DNA of 64,000 nt from Gordionus sp. m RMFG-2023 (taxonomy: Eukaryota; Nematomorpha; Gordioida; Chordodea; Parachordodidae). Where the stretch lies: assembly GCF_954871325.1 (NCBI RefSeq), contig NC_088775.1, positions 78,841,561 to 78,905,560 on the forward strand, read 5' to 3'. The notes beneath the pieces were generated by a model. The model was not told the origin of the DNA. It ran no database searches and saw only the letters and a list, made by a program, of their open reading frames with translations. A program made the translations under genes and the position numbers. Positions 14,301-26,429 of the stretch are shown here, in pieces (position 1 is the stretch's first letter; each line of letters opens with the position of its first letter).

Positions 14301-17300
14301 TACTCCCTTAGAACCCCCTTACAATACAGTTGACTATTTACCCAAAACTGCTTCTCAACAACCTTCGATTCCCATTATTCGAATATCCTCCCCGCCCCGT
14401 ATCAACATAATCTCGCCGAACTCTCCTGCGCTGGTTTCCGTGAAATCGGGTGGTTTTAAAAAATATATGTTCTCATTTATTCCCACCTTCTTTGCCGCTT
14501 CACTATTCAATCAAAACAAACGCGAAAATGGTTGGAGCCAAACCTCGACCACCGTTTTTTCTGACCCGGAAAACAATCACGCCAAATGCGAAAAAGATAA
14601 CGATATTAAAACATCACCAAGACATGGTAGTTATCTGGCGCAGATACAGCTTAGCCATCACAAGAACTGTACGATCGAAGCTATCAAGTTGGCTAAAATA
14701 GCTAGTGGAAATGATAAAGCAGTGGGCCGTACAAGATCATGGATAGCCAGAATTATAAGGAGATTTCGATCTGACCCTAACAATAATTATGATAAGAATA
14801 TGGTCGACAAATTTGATCCACCAAGGCGTGGTTCGCGAAAGTCATTAGATTGCAAAAAGGTTGTTTTTACGATTTCGATTTTATCAAGACATGAGATATC
14901 TTCTATATATTAATATAAAGTGAATTTAAGAATATTTTTTAGTAAACGATAAACTTGCAGTTATTTTTGATAAGAAAATAAATAAACTATTTTAAAAACA
15001 CGGCATGCATAAATAGTAATTTCCTAACTATATGGAACATTATTATGACACACTTTTATCATAAAAATCTAATCAAAATTTTGTTTAATATTGTATAAAT
15101 ATGACAGTTATCCATTCCTATCTTCGAACTTAGAAATAAACTGTCGGAAAGAAAGATATCAACAAATATCAGGAAAATGAACAAAAAAAGCTTTCCACGA
15201 ATATCCACTATAAAGGTTTAATTTCATTTTTTTAAGGCCACCTTTTTTTATTTCATTCACTATTAGGGCTATATTGCCCTCTCCCCATACGGGTTGTACC
15301 ATACAATTACATCTTTGTTTTAGGAAGGTGCTCTCTTAATCGACGTCCATACATAATCATTAGCCATTTTATAATTGAATTATTTATATTTTACTGAAAA
15401 TGGGGCGGGGAGGGGGACTCCAAGATATTGACTTTGGAGGAGTTTAGAAGGCTTTAAGAGGTAACCATAAATTGGAGACTGATAAGATAAAATAAGCTAG
15501 TAGAAATTATTACAATTGTGTAGTTAAGTGTTTTTAGATTTAAAAGCCAAGATTTTAAAGATTTATTGAGTAAAAGAGTATTTTGGGATAATATCTCAAA
15601 ATGTAAAATGCCGCTATATGACTAAAATACAATAGATATGGAAGAGCTTATGATAAGACTTTTGAATGATAATGGTAAAAGTGCATATTCATTCAGCCAA
15701 TATGTAACCATTGATGAAATGCCTGCTTTTTTAAAGTGAATGTCCATTCGAAATGCATAAAAATTAATTATCTTGTTGATTCAATGCATTTTAATTAGAT
15801 CCAAATTTATTAAATTAATTTTGAATACTAAATATATGAGTTATCAATAAAAGGGAATTAGTTATATACTTTCACATAACAAAAACTATATTATAAATGG
15901 CTGTGTCGATATTAAATATCGGATCGGCACCGATATTTAGAGTTTTCAAACAACATCGAATCCGGTCAATATTTTTTTAAAACCGATCTGATATTTTTTT
16001 TTATTTATTCTTTTTGGTGATTTTATTAATTGTATAATTTTTTTATTTTATAAATAATTTCATAAAAATTAATGAGAAGAACTAAAATACAATATATTTG
16101 TTGTAATGTTTAGAAAAATGTTAAAAATTTTACACTATATTTTGTTATATATCTGTAACAAGAAGGGGATTTTCAAATATCTAACGAGTCAAATTCAGCA
16201 AATAGCTTGATTTACCCAATTTTTAAAAGCAATTAACTAAAAATTTTACTTAAAAGTAAATTACTCAAGCTTATTTATTTTTTCTCACATTGGCAGAATG
16301 GTTTGAACATCCATTGTTGAATTTCGGAGCTTAGTTATTAATACCTTTTTATAAATCGGCCAAATGGAGCTGTTTAGCAACACGACACATTCACGCATAA
16401 GCTTGCAAATATTTTAAATGAGATTAATAGCTTTTGGAGAGTAAAATAAACAAAATACACACAATCAACATTAGTGAACGTTGGCATGTTTTTTTATAAT
16501 AAAAATTATTGATATTTTTATGACAATGGTTCAAAGATGGATGGTAAATAAAAATCAATATAGATATCAGAATCTGATAGGTTTAGTAATATCGATAAAT
16601 ATCGGATTGGATCGGTGAAATTTGTGGATCGACGCAATCCTAATATTAATAATGATGATTAAACATTAAATTAATAAAATTTATAGTAAAAACATAATTT
16701 CTTATTCGAAAAAAAATTAAAATTTAGAATCTTTAAATGGGTGGGCCACTTTGCAATATTATCCCAGAAGATATCTGTTTAAAAATTAAATTATAAACCC
16801 CACCTATACATTTAGGCCGAGTCAATTCTCGGATTCTTTTTGAAACTTATTTATGTTTAGCCTAGGTCATTTAGTCTTTGACCTATGACACTGTATTCTG
16901 ATTTGTTTTAAGTTTGAAAATTTAATAAATATTACTTGTTAATATTTTTTCGGAACCAATAAAACAAAGACTTGTTAGATCATAATAATTTCTTTCTTTT
17001 TAGGCTGTTTAGTGGAAGCGATAGAGAAAGGATAAACAAACAGCTCTTTAAAAATAATTTGAGAATCTACCTGCGCTAATAAGAGTTAATCACAAAAAAA
17101 TAAATTATTGACCAAAAATTAAGTTCATAATATTTAAATCATATATAAGTTCATAATTATTGTAGAATAATTATCTAATATTTTTAAAAAGGATTATTAA
17201 AAATATATATTCCCATATCACAATAACGACAATTAATAAAATTCTTCCAATATATTATAATATTGACGATTGACATTTTTTCATATAAAACACTCGATTA

Positions 17301-20300
17301 TAACAGTTACCAAATCTGAAATCAAGTCAAACTTCGATGGGGTTTCCTTCGCCTTCCGCCCAATCTATGCTGATGTCAAGTTCGACCACAATGTTGAATG
17401 CTAAAACCAAATTTTACGAATTTTATAACGCGCCCATAACCAAATTCTGGTGTCATACCTTGGCTTACTTCTTTTTTATATTTGTTTTTACACATGTTGT
17501 TTTGGTGGGTAGTTCCGCCAATATTCTCAGAGACTCCATATTTGCATTGAACAGAACTCTACTCAATCAAGACGCTTCCTTTTATTTCAATTACCAATTC
17601 AGCACTCCAAATCAGGTATACTTATCACTTTAGATGCAGGTTTTAAAAGGATATATTTTAAAAAAATTGTCAATTTTCATAAATTTAATTTTAAAAAAAA
17701 TAGCAGTTGGCTTAATTCACATTATAAGAGTGCTCAACTAATGGCTCATTTATAATCAGCATGATAATGGTTAAGCGATGGAATTCCCCGCCATTTTCGC
17801 GATTACTCGAAATGAGGCCTATAGCCCATTTTATTCGTTTGAGTAAATGGTAGACATTTTATAATATAACCTAGAATCATTGAGAAGCAAGCGTGAGACC
17901 AAGAGTTATTAAATATATATTTTATACTTTATCTCTAAATTTAACCAATCTACTAAGTTTCCAAAAAGAGAGATTTACTGACGCTTCGACGAAAATTTTA
18001 AAAAAAAACTATGATAAAATTATAATAATTTATTTTTTATTCGTATTCCATTACCATGATATTATAAGAATTGAATGATGATCTAACTCATATTAAGACC
18101 ATTTCTAATATATCTTAACCCTAACCCTTAATCCACTCCTTTCTTCAGATACTTGTTTAATTTTAAACATATCTCATCCAATTAAAAACTCTCCCTCAAT
18201 TAAACATTATTTGAGTTGAGCTATTATCCAATTGAATATATAACAATTAACAGGTTTATTTTATGATCGTTATTCATTTTTTTGCATTGTTTTACGGAAT
18301 ATCAGACGCCACATTTTTTAAGGACAAATCTCACAATTTTTACGTTTAAACTATGAGGAATAGCACTTTTCCGAAGGCGTGCACAAGATATTGCTAATCA
18401 GTATTCTTAGTCCTACACACCCGTTTAAAGTTGCATAATTTAGTCTTATATTACGCCAAGGGTTTATCAGCCGTTCTTAGAGTTTTAAAAACTATAATCT
18501 CGCTTTGATAAGTGTTTTTCTGATATTTTAAAGCGTATCTTTGTAAATTAAGGAATTATTATTGCCACGTTTTCAATATTCCATAAATCTTTAGTGATGA
18601 ACTTTGTTATTTGCGTAATCTAGAATGGTTTTAAGAATATTTTCCTTAAACGATTTCAAGCAGTTCATATTTATTTTCATATCACATGATGATATATCTT
18701 TGAGATGTATCCTTAGGTTCGCCCTTGAAAATTTCTTCAGGAATTTGGATTACAGTTTGAAGCATATAATTGTAGAATTCCATATCAGATTCTGGTATTT
18801 GTTCATCTGTCATCTATTTTTAAAGGCGATATTTCTTTGATATATTCTTAGGTTAGATAAAACTTAACTTTTTTTATTATTGAATTTTATTTTAATTATT
18901 ACTAATTAATATAATTGTAAAATGACATAAAATCAACACAAAATTTATATACGGAAAAAAAATTCCAAATTAAATAATATAAAGGTGAAATAGAGTGTAA
19001 AATGATGAGAATAAGGAAGAAAGAGTAAGTGTAACGAAGATCTGTGGAGAGAAGACTGCCACTGATACTTGATAATTCGCTTTAAGGATAGCTAGGCCGG
19101 CCGCCGACCATTTTTGGTTACGCCGAAAATGCCGCCGTTCAAGAAAATCACGCCGGCGCGCCGCTGATTTTCATGTCGGCGGCGCATTCATATTTTATAC
19201 CTTTTTATTCTAATAATTGGTCAACATCACTCTTGTAATTTTTTAATGTCAATCAGGATTTTGATGAATTTTCTACTATTTTAAAATCATAATTATATTG
19301 ACTCATTATAGAATTCAGTAAATCAAAAATTCCAAAAGTTACCATAATTTTACATATTTTTAAAATGGATGTATCTACATTTAATAATTCTATAAATAAT
19401 TTTAGTATCCTAACCCTGGATAATAAAAAATTCATAGTCTGGAAATTTTTTGCAAAAGAATTAGAAATTATTACTGCTCTAAGATATAAAACCGCAGAAG
19501 TTAATTTGAATTCGAGGAATATCAAAGAAAATGTCTAGGTACATTAGATTTAACATCAGACATGTTAGATCTTGATAGCATTGATCCATAATCGAGTACC
19601 CGTAACAATAATTCCACGTATATGAAAACCTTAAAATTAAATGTCCCAAGCCCAACACGTTGGCATAGTATATTAATTATGCTAGAAAGCATATCTGGAT
19701 TAAATAAGGATTTAATTAATAATGTTTTGAAAAGAATTGGGAAGCACTTTCTCAAATTATGAATCTGATCTGGTAGAACTATTAGCAATTTTTCAAAATT
19801 TAAAGAAACTGTCGAATTTCTTTCAGTACAAAATGGGCCTACTTTAAACTTGTCATTACTTTTTAGAAGTGAAATTGAAACACATTTAATAGTAAATGAT
19901 AGTGATAGTTCTGAAATTATTTCACTTAAGGAAAATATACTAAAAAAACTTGCGTTACGATTTCCGGTTTGTAATCTGCAAATAATATTATATAAGTATA
20001 TTCTTTTATTTTTTATTTAAAATTATCTAGGTATTGGCTCCAAGATTTTAAAAATTGACAATAGTGTCAAAGTATTTAATAGAGCAAAATTGCTCATTAG
20101 AATTTATAATAAAACATCTTAAACTTATAGAGAATGATGATAATCAGGTATAATATATCTAATGAGGATGAAGATGAATTATTAAATTCAAGTTATTTGA
20201 CAAAATTGGCAAATAAACATTCAACAAATATAAATTATGATTCCAAGTTAGGTGACTTAGAACAAGAATGCCACAGTTTTCTTGGAAAACGACATTCACA

Positions 20301-23300
20301 AGATATGGGCGTTCTAAATTTTTGGAGAGAAAAGAAGAGTGAACTTCCCAATCTTTCAAGTCTCCACAAAAAAATTTTTCGCATTCCGGCGACTAGCACA
20401 CTCAGTGAAAGAGTTTTCTCTACCTCTGGATTGACGTTAAATTCAAGGAGATCATCATTATGTCCCGAAAATTTAAAAAAAAAATTTATACAAGTTATTA
20501 TAAATTTATGAAATCGATTTTGGATATAATAAGTTTTGTATTAAAAAATATGCCGAGATATCTGTGAAATAGTGTATATTTATTTGTTTTTTTTTTAAAT
20601 TAATAAGCAATTAAAAAAATTTATGTTATAAAATTTATAACTTCGCCGATTTTATTGACGGCGGCTAAAAATCGGCGCGCTGCCAGCCGTTGATTAGATT
20701 TTTGAAATTGCGCCGGCCGCCGATAGTTTCGTCCAACGGTCTAGCTATAGCCAATCTCTGTCTGAGGAGGAAGCCTTCTCGAAGATCTGGGATCGGCAGT
20801 ATACTTGCGGATGCGACTTAAATCCTTAAAGAAGGATTATGAAAGCTTACCAAAGGAAGTTAGTGATATTATTGGAATAAAGATGTGATCTTCTGATATT
20901 TCCGAATATTTGGAAATTTTAAGCTGTTCTTTTTGCTCGAAGTAAGTTTGGAGTCTGGTTGGATAGGCTAATGTATCTTATACAAGAATAGTCCTAACCC
21001 AGAAATTGCGTTTCCATGGGATCAAAATGATTCCGTTAAGCTGCATCGAATTTAAAAACTCCTTGTGGTTAAAGTATAGTGGGTATTTGTTAAAACATTT
21101 AAACTTATAAACAAAATTATTTATATTTATCCTTCTAAATTCATTTAACTAATAATTTAAGAACTTTAAAAAAAATAAATAATTGGTTAGATGTTAAATT
21201 CATAGGCAAAATTAATAAAAGATAGATTTATTTACTTTTAAAAAATAAAATGGAAGGTATTTTTGGATTATATATAAATTTGTTTTTTAATCCTTCTATA
21301 TATTGTCGTATTGGGATATGGAATCTTTTAATTTTAATTATTTACTAAAGGCGATTTTTAGCTTTGAAAAATGGGACCCTTTTAAAATTGTATTCCTGGG
21401 TCCGACCCTTTTTTTTGTCGAAAGGTTCACCCTGTATAAAAGTCCCTGAAATAAATCTATTTTCCATTTTCGAATAGTAAATAATCAATAAATATTGGTT
21501 AATTTTTTATAAAAACAAATCAGTACCTCAACCAATCCTACCCAGATTTTATTCTCAAATCCCATGTTTTAAAGGGCCAAGCTCATGTTTTCTTGTTATG
21601 GACCGAAATATTTGTCATCGCTTATATCTTTACCTTCGCTTGCGAGAAGGTGAGGGAGGCAATATCCAGTGAAGCCGTTGGCTGGGCCCAAAAATCAAAA
21701 CTTTGGTTCTACAGTTTTTGGAACATAGTTTGCCTCATGGGATTCATCCTGTTCTTTATCGGGCTCATGTTCAAATTAGCTGCCGCCGATCGGTTAAATC
21801 GGTTCTACATTCATTCCTGGAGAGCACATCGACGGCATGACATTATGAAAATAGATGTGAATTATTTATTTCGGATCAAGACTCTACTCATATGGAGTAG
21901 GTTTTTCAATGCCCTCTCTGCTATATTTTGGTATGTCCGCATATTGGACATATTAAGTTGTAACAAATACCTCGGTCCATATGTCGTTATGATAGGAAAA
22001 ATGGTATATTCATATTGAAAATGACTACTTATATATTAATAGGCACATTCAAATACGAATCGAATATAAACGAATAATTTACTATTCACATTTGTACGTA
22101 TAATTTATCACAAATATGTTAAAAAAAGTATGAACACTTTTAGGGTTTAAAATAATAAAGGGAATAAATTTCACCAAAAGGTTAATATATTTAGAAAATA
22201 AACAATATAAGTAATCGAGGCATTATTTATTCGGATTCGAGCGTATAATTTACATTTGATTTGTTTGAATAGGTTTGATATATATAGTAAATATTATTTA
22301 GTTGATGTTTTAAAAAATAATTTTTTCTCCTTTGAATTCAACCAATTCGTTGAATTAAACTCTATGGCTCAAAAATAAATTTTTAAACTGTAATGTATCA
22401 GCGGTCTCGCTAGAGAAATAGGGAGCCAAGTTCGCTTCTTAATATTTTTTTACAATTTAATCAAAAGAATTGTCCACCCTTTTTTAAAAAAATATAAATT
22501 TAATAATTTAAACATTTTAGATGTTAGATATGATGATATTTGTCATGATAATGATAGTGGTGATGGCATCCTTCGGCATGGCTCGTTACTCCATTCGTAA
22601 TCCCAGTGCCGAATCGTCTTGGACCTTAATAAAAGATATATTTTATCAGCCTTATTGGATGATGTATGGCGAAGTTTTTGCCCCCGACATTAATCGTAAA
22701 TATATTTAATATCTTCTTTCTTTCTTAATTGATTAAGAGAAAGTGGACAGATTTTAAACGATATTTTTTAAAATGGATAATATTTGACCTTAATTTAATT
22801 CGAATGAAGTTTGAATAAGAGACCTGAAGCCGAACTTTGAGTAAAAACCATGGAACGAGAACTTAATCTATATTTTTCTGGAACAATTTTTAATTATTTA
22901 TAATTTGACTTATGGAGATAGAACTTAAAACACCACTTTTTTCATTATTTTTACCTTAAATTGACTACAAGGTTCCATCTCCACATTTCTAAATTACTTA
23001 TCATCCAGTCATGTCAGAGCATAAAGGGAAGAGATGCCAGAAAAATAATTTAATGATATGCCCTATCGCAGAAATAAGCTCGTTATTAGTGGCAATAAAC
23101 TTTATTACCACAAATTTTGCAGTTTTTTAAAAAAAGGAGAAGATTTATTACATATAAGTATATATAAAATTAAATTTTTCTAAGTATCCTATGATTTTCG
23201 CCAGAGCATGATATTTTTTAAAATCGCTTTACTAAAAAATTCATCTGAGTGAAGATAAAATCATAGAATAATCAAGCAGAGACATATTTATTTTTAATTA

Positions 23301-25989
23301 TACATTTATTTATAATTAGTTTTCATCATTAAGGTTAGAGAATTTCTGGGAATTTTTATTGTGGTAACTTTCCAATGGGAATTAATGCTATTGCCTAAAA
23401 TGTGAACTACCAGAATATTCTGAATGAATGAATATATACAATCTATTCATGATTATTTATAAAAAAAATAAAATTTAACCTTTTTGGGGCAATTAAATCT
23501 ACAATAAGTAGTCTAATTTGGGAAAAGTTGTATTGTCAAATAAAATATATTTGTTGAAGCAAACTATTAAATGTGAGCTACGTGAATATTTTGATTAAAT
23601 ATATCCAAGCTATTCATGATTATTTATAAGAAAAAAGGATCTAACTTTTTAAAATAATTTTTTAAAAATTGGAATTCTCAGGGTGGAAAAAAATCAATTT
23701 TTTTAGGAACATTCTAGAAAATTCCCAAAATTAAAAAGGAACAATTGTTTAGCAGGATCTGATAAAGGAACACTTTTTGGCAGGAGCTGAAAAGAGAATG
23801 CAAATACCTATTTCGGTTTCTTGGATAACCTAGAATCACATAATAATAATAGATATTATGATTTTTTTACCATTTAAACTTTTTGTTATTTTGTAGCGGA
23901 ATGTGGAAGCAATGGGGTACCTTGTATAACTGGCGATTGGATATCACCAGGATTAATGGCACTTTACCTATTAGTGACAAACATCCTATTAGTCAATTTG
24001 CTAATCGCGGTTTTCAAGTATAAATAATCTTATATTATATAAAAAAAAATTGATTTACATTGCCTCAATTAGAAATATTTAAATGTCGAATAAAGAAAGA
24101 TTTGTTAGCAAATAGAAATTATGCCATTTTTTTTAAATCGCGAAAGCCATACCTTTCTCAAAGTTAGTGCAATATCTCAACAAATCTGGAAATTCGGACG
24201 TTTTGATCTGACAATCGAATACGAGATGAAGCCTATATTGCCTCCACCTTTGATAGTTTTCTGTCATTTATATAGGCTTTTCAAGTATTTTTGGAATCGC
24301 AAACGTTATGGTTACTCAGGGATCGAAGCTAATTTTGATTATGGGCTGAGTAAATTAAATTTTTACCTTTTTTAAAAAATGAGTTCTTTAACTAAGTTTA
24401 ACTAGTATAACCTAGCCATAATTTATAAATTAGGAAAAAGGAGAGGGGGTGGGGGTCAATCATAATATTAATGTGCATATCAAAAAACTATTTTCCTAAT
24501 TAAAATACAAATTTTAATTCGATTTGAAACCCAAAATTTTAAGCAAAAAAATCTTTGAAGATCACAAAATCGAAGATTTTTTTTAGGAAGATCAAAATGA
24601 TCTTTTAAAGTACTTTTCAATAACTTTAATTATTTTTAATAAATTTACAACTTATTTAAAAAAAATATATTTAATTTTTTTTTTTAAATATAATATATCT
24701 ATTTTTAATTTTTATAGATAATAAATAGCCATTTAAAATATTCGGCCCGGCTCGGGTATTTCTTATAAAAAATTAAGGCTAGGCCCGGGAATTTTAGAAA
24801 ATTTTTTTTAGGCCCGGCCCGTGTACCCCCGTCCTTAGGAGTCTGCAGGTCTTTGGATTATATAGACATATTGTACTCATTTTCAGGACAGAGCAGGGAG
24901 TATAGAGAGAAATTTCCTGCTCCCTTTCTATAATGCCATCAATGTTGTAGTGATTTTAAAAAAAAAGATGAATAGAACATACCCCAAATTACCTAAGGAT
25001 TATTTTAAATTTATATAATATTGATTTCCATAAACAAAAATTACATTTATTTCAAATTTCAAGAACTGTATCTGTCAGAGGAAGAAGTAAACAAGCTTCA
25101 CGAGTTCGAGAAATGTTGTCTCGACGATTTGATAGGAGATAAATCATTTCTCCTCCAATCGACGATAGAAAAGCAGATTGCTCGCGCTTTGGATCAATTT
25201 GAGGACATGTCATCAAGAATCGATTATTTATATAACAAGCAACAAAATATCAACGCCATGTTTACAAATTTCGATAAACGGTTGGTGTCGAATAAACATT
25301 TTAATTTTTTTTTAAAAATTAAAAAAAAATCAGTTGAGAATCGGTACCTCGTCAAATTTAAAAACCGGAAATTGCTTTTTTGAGATTTAAGAACCGGAAC
25401 TCACCTGATAATATTTATATATCCGAACTCATTTTTTTTAAAAAAAATCCGAACCTGTTTTTTAGTATAGGTTCTAAACTGATTTATTATTAAATCATCT
25501 ATCCTTTTTTAAAATCGATATTTTAGATTACACAATTTAGATAACGTTACCACGACAACCAATCATATTCATCCAATTGTAAATAGCAAAAAAAATTATC
25601 CCCAATATGATCCCGGAATAATATATACCACTCCTTCGAGTAATGCGCTCAATCAAAATAACTGGGAACCGAGCTCACCCATAACCAGTATTCAGCAGAA
25701 ATCAACGCCTTCTTTAAACAGATTATTCGTCATGCGATATAAGAACAGTCATTCTAATATGGGCGCAAAAACATCGTCGCCTAAACTCGTGTCAACAATT
25801 AAAGAAGATCGCGGCAACTTAAAATATGAAGTTGAACCTGTAACATATGACATAGCTAACTCGACCTTAGATTCTGAGGCATCTTATATTAATTCGGAAG
25901 ATAATTTGTCTTTCCCCATGGTCACAACCAATTCCGATCATGATAAGGGGAACGAAAATAACGATGACAAAAATTATTTAGAATTTTAA
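3489..25989 (+). CDS. TRPM family cation channel (TRPM1/3/6/7-like), 5' end missing
   Basis: Six-transmembrane tetrameric cation channel of the plasma membrane. Exons placed by frame and GT–AG sites: 3489–3819, 3970–4183, 4868–4992, 5445–5604, 5668–5968, 6296–6582, 6745–6923, 7459–7658, 8265–8388, 10178–10250, 10304–10404, 10798–10932, 11007–11057, 11275–11406, 11585–11808, 12616–12765, 13022–13250, 13377–13584, 13793–13866, 13934–14026 (weak), 14174–14859, 17307–17615, 21575–22003, 22521–22695, 23897–24017, 24147–24349, 25064–25280, 25527–25989. Phases join everywhere except around the 13.9–14.2 kb linker. About 2,000 residues are visible, longer than the usual 1,100–1,700 for channels without an enzyme domain, because of insertions in the N-terminal half. 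The pore reads [11 protein letters not shown], close to TRPM1/3. No C-terminal α-kinase or NUDIX domain is present; a TAA stop ends the frame. The start codon and first exon(s) were not found. Confidence 0.93.
8466..9990 (-). mobile_element. hAT DNA transposon in TRPM intron 9 (copy 2), decayed
   Basis: The − strand holds 339 open codons (9958–8939) of hAT transposase: [10 protein letters not shown] (second catalytic Asp region), [15 protein letters not shown], the degenerate [14 protein letters not shown] block and [10 protein letters not shown]. The frame then breaks, and a hATC remnant ([14 protein letters not shown]) appears at about 8778–8670. The 3' terminus is at 8466 with a CAGGGATGTGAACCC-type end followed by GGGTCC/GGTTCGGG subterminal words. 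I found no matching 5' terminus before the next TRPM exon, so that end is lost or diverged. The element is antisense to TRPM and distinct from copy 1 in sequence, though related. Confidence 0.85.
10178..13250 (+). CDS. TRPM exons 10–17: cytoplasmic MHR3/4 helical region
   Basis: The reading resumes downstream of an hAT insertion with a short exon (10178–10250) encoding [10 protein letters not shown]. Then come [17 protein letters not shown] and [18 protein letters not shown], the block [16 protein letters not shown] with [34 protein letters not shown], and [14 protein letters not shown] ending at WMGGLRVRK. All are recognisable TRPM blocks and all exon phases join. The helical repeats form the cytoplasmic body beneath the channel. 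Exon 13 is only 51 bases. The intron after exon 15 contains the 174-bp tandem duplication. Confidence 0.88.
11819..12166. repeat. 174-bp tandem duplication in TRPM intron 15
   Basis: The segment 11819–11992 is repeated directly at 11993–12166 with only a few base differences. Both units begin TCTCAAGTTTTTACAC and end near TTACTTCTTAT. The first unit starts ten bases after the exon 15 donor. No coding frame runs through it. The high identity points to a recent local duplication. Confidence 0.93.
13377..14861 (+). CDS. TRPM exons 18–21: pre-S1 helix and long acidic/serine-rich linker
   Basis: Exon 18 starts with the conserved hydrophobic segment around [12 protein letters not shown], then becomes acidic ([18 protein letters not shown]). 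Its last G joins in frame with 13793 to give more acidic sequence. A 31-codon segment (13934–14026) has acceptable sites but is unsupported by homology. The long exon from 14174 (frame open 14176–14859) is Ser/Pro/Lys-rich, unlike other TRPMs, and ends at a GTTG donor that joins in phase with 17307. The phase entering 14174 does not match either candidate exon before it, so a boundary here is wrong, an exon is missed, or the sequence has an indel. Confidence 0.6.
15897..16649. mobile_element. Probable non-autonomous DNA element in TRPM intron 21
   Basis: Both ends of this stretch carry related words in opposite sense: GTGTCGATATTAAATATCGG with ATCGGATCGGC near 15900, and ATCGGATTGGATCGG with GGATCGACGCAATCC near 16600–16649. 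Short repeats of an ATCGGT/ACCGAT type cluster next to each end, as in hAT-like elements. The interior is A+T-rich with no transposase. Ends are not sharp enough to define a target duplication. Confidence 0.45.
17307..24017 (+). CDS. TRPM exons 22–25: transmembrane domain S1–S6 and pore
   Basis: Exon 22 opens the membrane domain with [13 protein letters not shown] and S1 ([16 protein letters not shown]). Exon 23 covers S2 ([19 protein letters not shown]), S3 ([14 protein letters not shown]) and S4 with the S4–S5 linker ([11 protein letters not shown], then [13 protein letters not shown]). Exon 24 gives S5 and the pore helix and filter ([15 protein letters not shown]). Exon 25 has the cysteine-bearing post-filter turn (ECGSNGVPC) and S6 ([15 protein letters not shown]). 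The GEVFA filter resembles divalent-permeable TRPM1/3 channels. A 3.96-kb intron between exons 22 and 23 holds an hAT element; introns on either side of the pore exon are 0.5 and 1.2 kb. Confidence 0.93.
19090..20746 (+). mobile_element. hAT-like DNA transposon with GC-rich ends (copy 3), heavily decayed
   Basis: Two G+C-rich stretches with many CpG words (19090–19190 and 20640–20746) face each other as inverted repeats; GGCCGGCCGCCGA at the left is mirrored by GCGCCGGCCGCCGATAG at the right, and GGCGCGCCGCTG by CGGCGCGCTGCC. Between them are fragments of a + strand hAT transposase: [19 protein letters not shown] at about 19645–19700 and a 125-codon C-terminal piece (20134–20511) with [17 protein letters not shown] and [13 protein letters not shown], a hATC region. 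Several frame changes and stops separate the pieces. The element lies inside the 4-kb TRPM intron between S1 and S2. Confidence 0.8.
21360..21434. mobile_element. Isolated hAT end related to copy 2
   Basis: Read on the − strand from 21434, the sequence starts CAGGGTGAACCTTTCGAC and continues through an A run into GGGTCGGACCC. This matches the 8466 terminus of hAT copy 2 word for word with small differences. No transposase or partner end is seen nearby, so this is a solo or truncated end, 140 bases before TRPM exon 23. Confidence 0.65.
24147..25989 (+). CDS. TRPM exons 26–28: TRP helix, coiled-coil exon and C-terminal tail
   Basis: The split codon at 24017/24147 gives FNHTFLKV followed by [13 protein letters not shown], the TRP helix with its invariant Trp, then [10 protein letters not shown]. 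Exon 27 reads [18 protein letters not shown] and a heptad-like helix ending near [14 protein letters not shown], the assembly coiled coil of TRPM channels. The last exon is 154 codons of low-complexity Asn/Ser/Thr-rich tail with no enzyme domain, ending in TAA at 25987–25989. A polyadenylation signal follows 52 bases later. Confidence 0.88.
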
Positions 25990-26041
25990 ATTTGGAAAAT
26001 TATGCAATATACTACATAATTTGTTTATAATGATGCAATCA

Positions 26042-26047
26042 AATAAA
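26042..26047 (+). terminator. Candidate polyadenylation signal of TRPM
   Basis: AATAAA within an AAATAAATAAAAAG stretch, 52 bases after the TRPM stop codon. In such A+T-rich DNA the hexamer is common, so position is the main support. Confidence 0.45.
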
Positions 26048-26284
26048 TAAAAAGACCTTTATTAATATAAGAGAACGCGATTATAAATATATATATTTAA
26101 ATTAATCAGATGTATTTTTTATTTATTTATCAACTATATAATAATTATATAATGTATGTGACTAAAAAAAACTGGTCAAATATTAACATTTTAAAAAATA
26201 AATCCTATATTATAATAAAATTTATAGAAGACTTATAAATAATAAATTCGGAACAAGAGACAGCTGGCCAAATAAATACCTTGA

Positions 26285-26290
26285 TTTATT
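26285..26290 (-). terminator. Candidate polyadenylation signal of UBA3
   Basis: TTTATT on the + strand reads AATAAA on the − strand, about 140 bases past the UBA3 stop. It lies between the convergent stops of TRPM and UBA3, which are 440 bases apart. Confidence 0.35.
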
Positions 26291-26429
26291 TAATTTATCT
26301 CAAAAATCTATTTTAAGATTTTCGTAAAATTGGGGTTATTTTTTGTGTCCCGGTGTTTTTTATAACATAATACGATAAATTATATATGCAAATAACTGGT
26401 AAATAAGCCAACAAATTTATTATAAGTAT

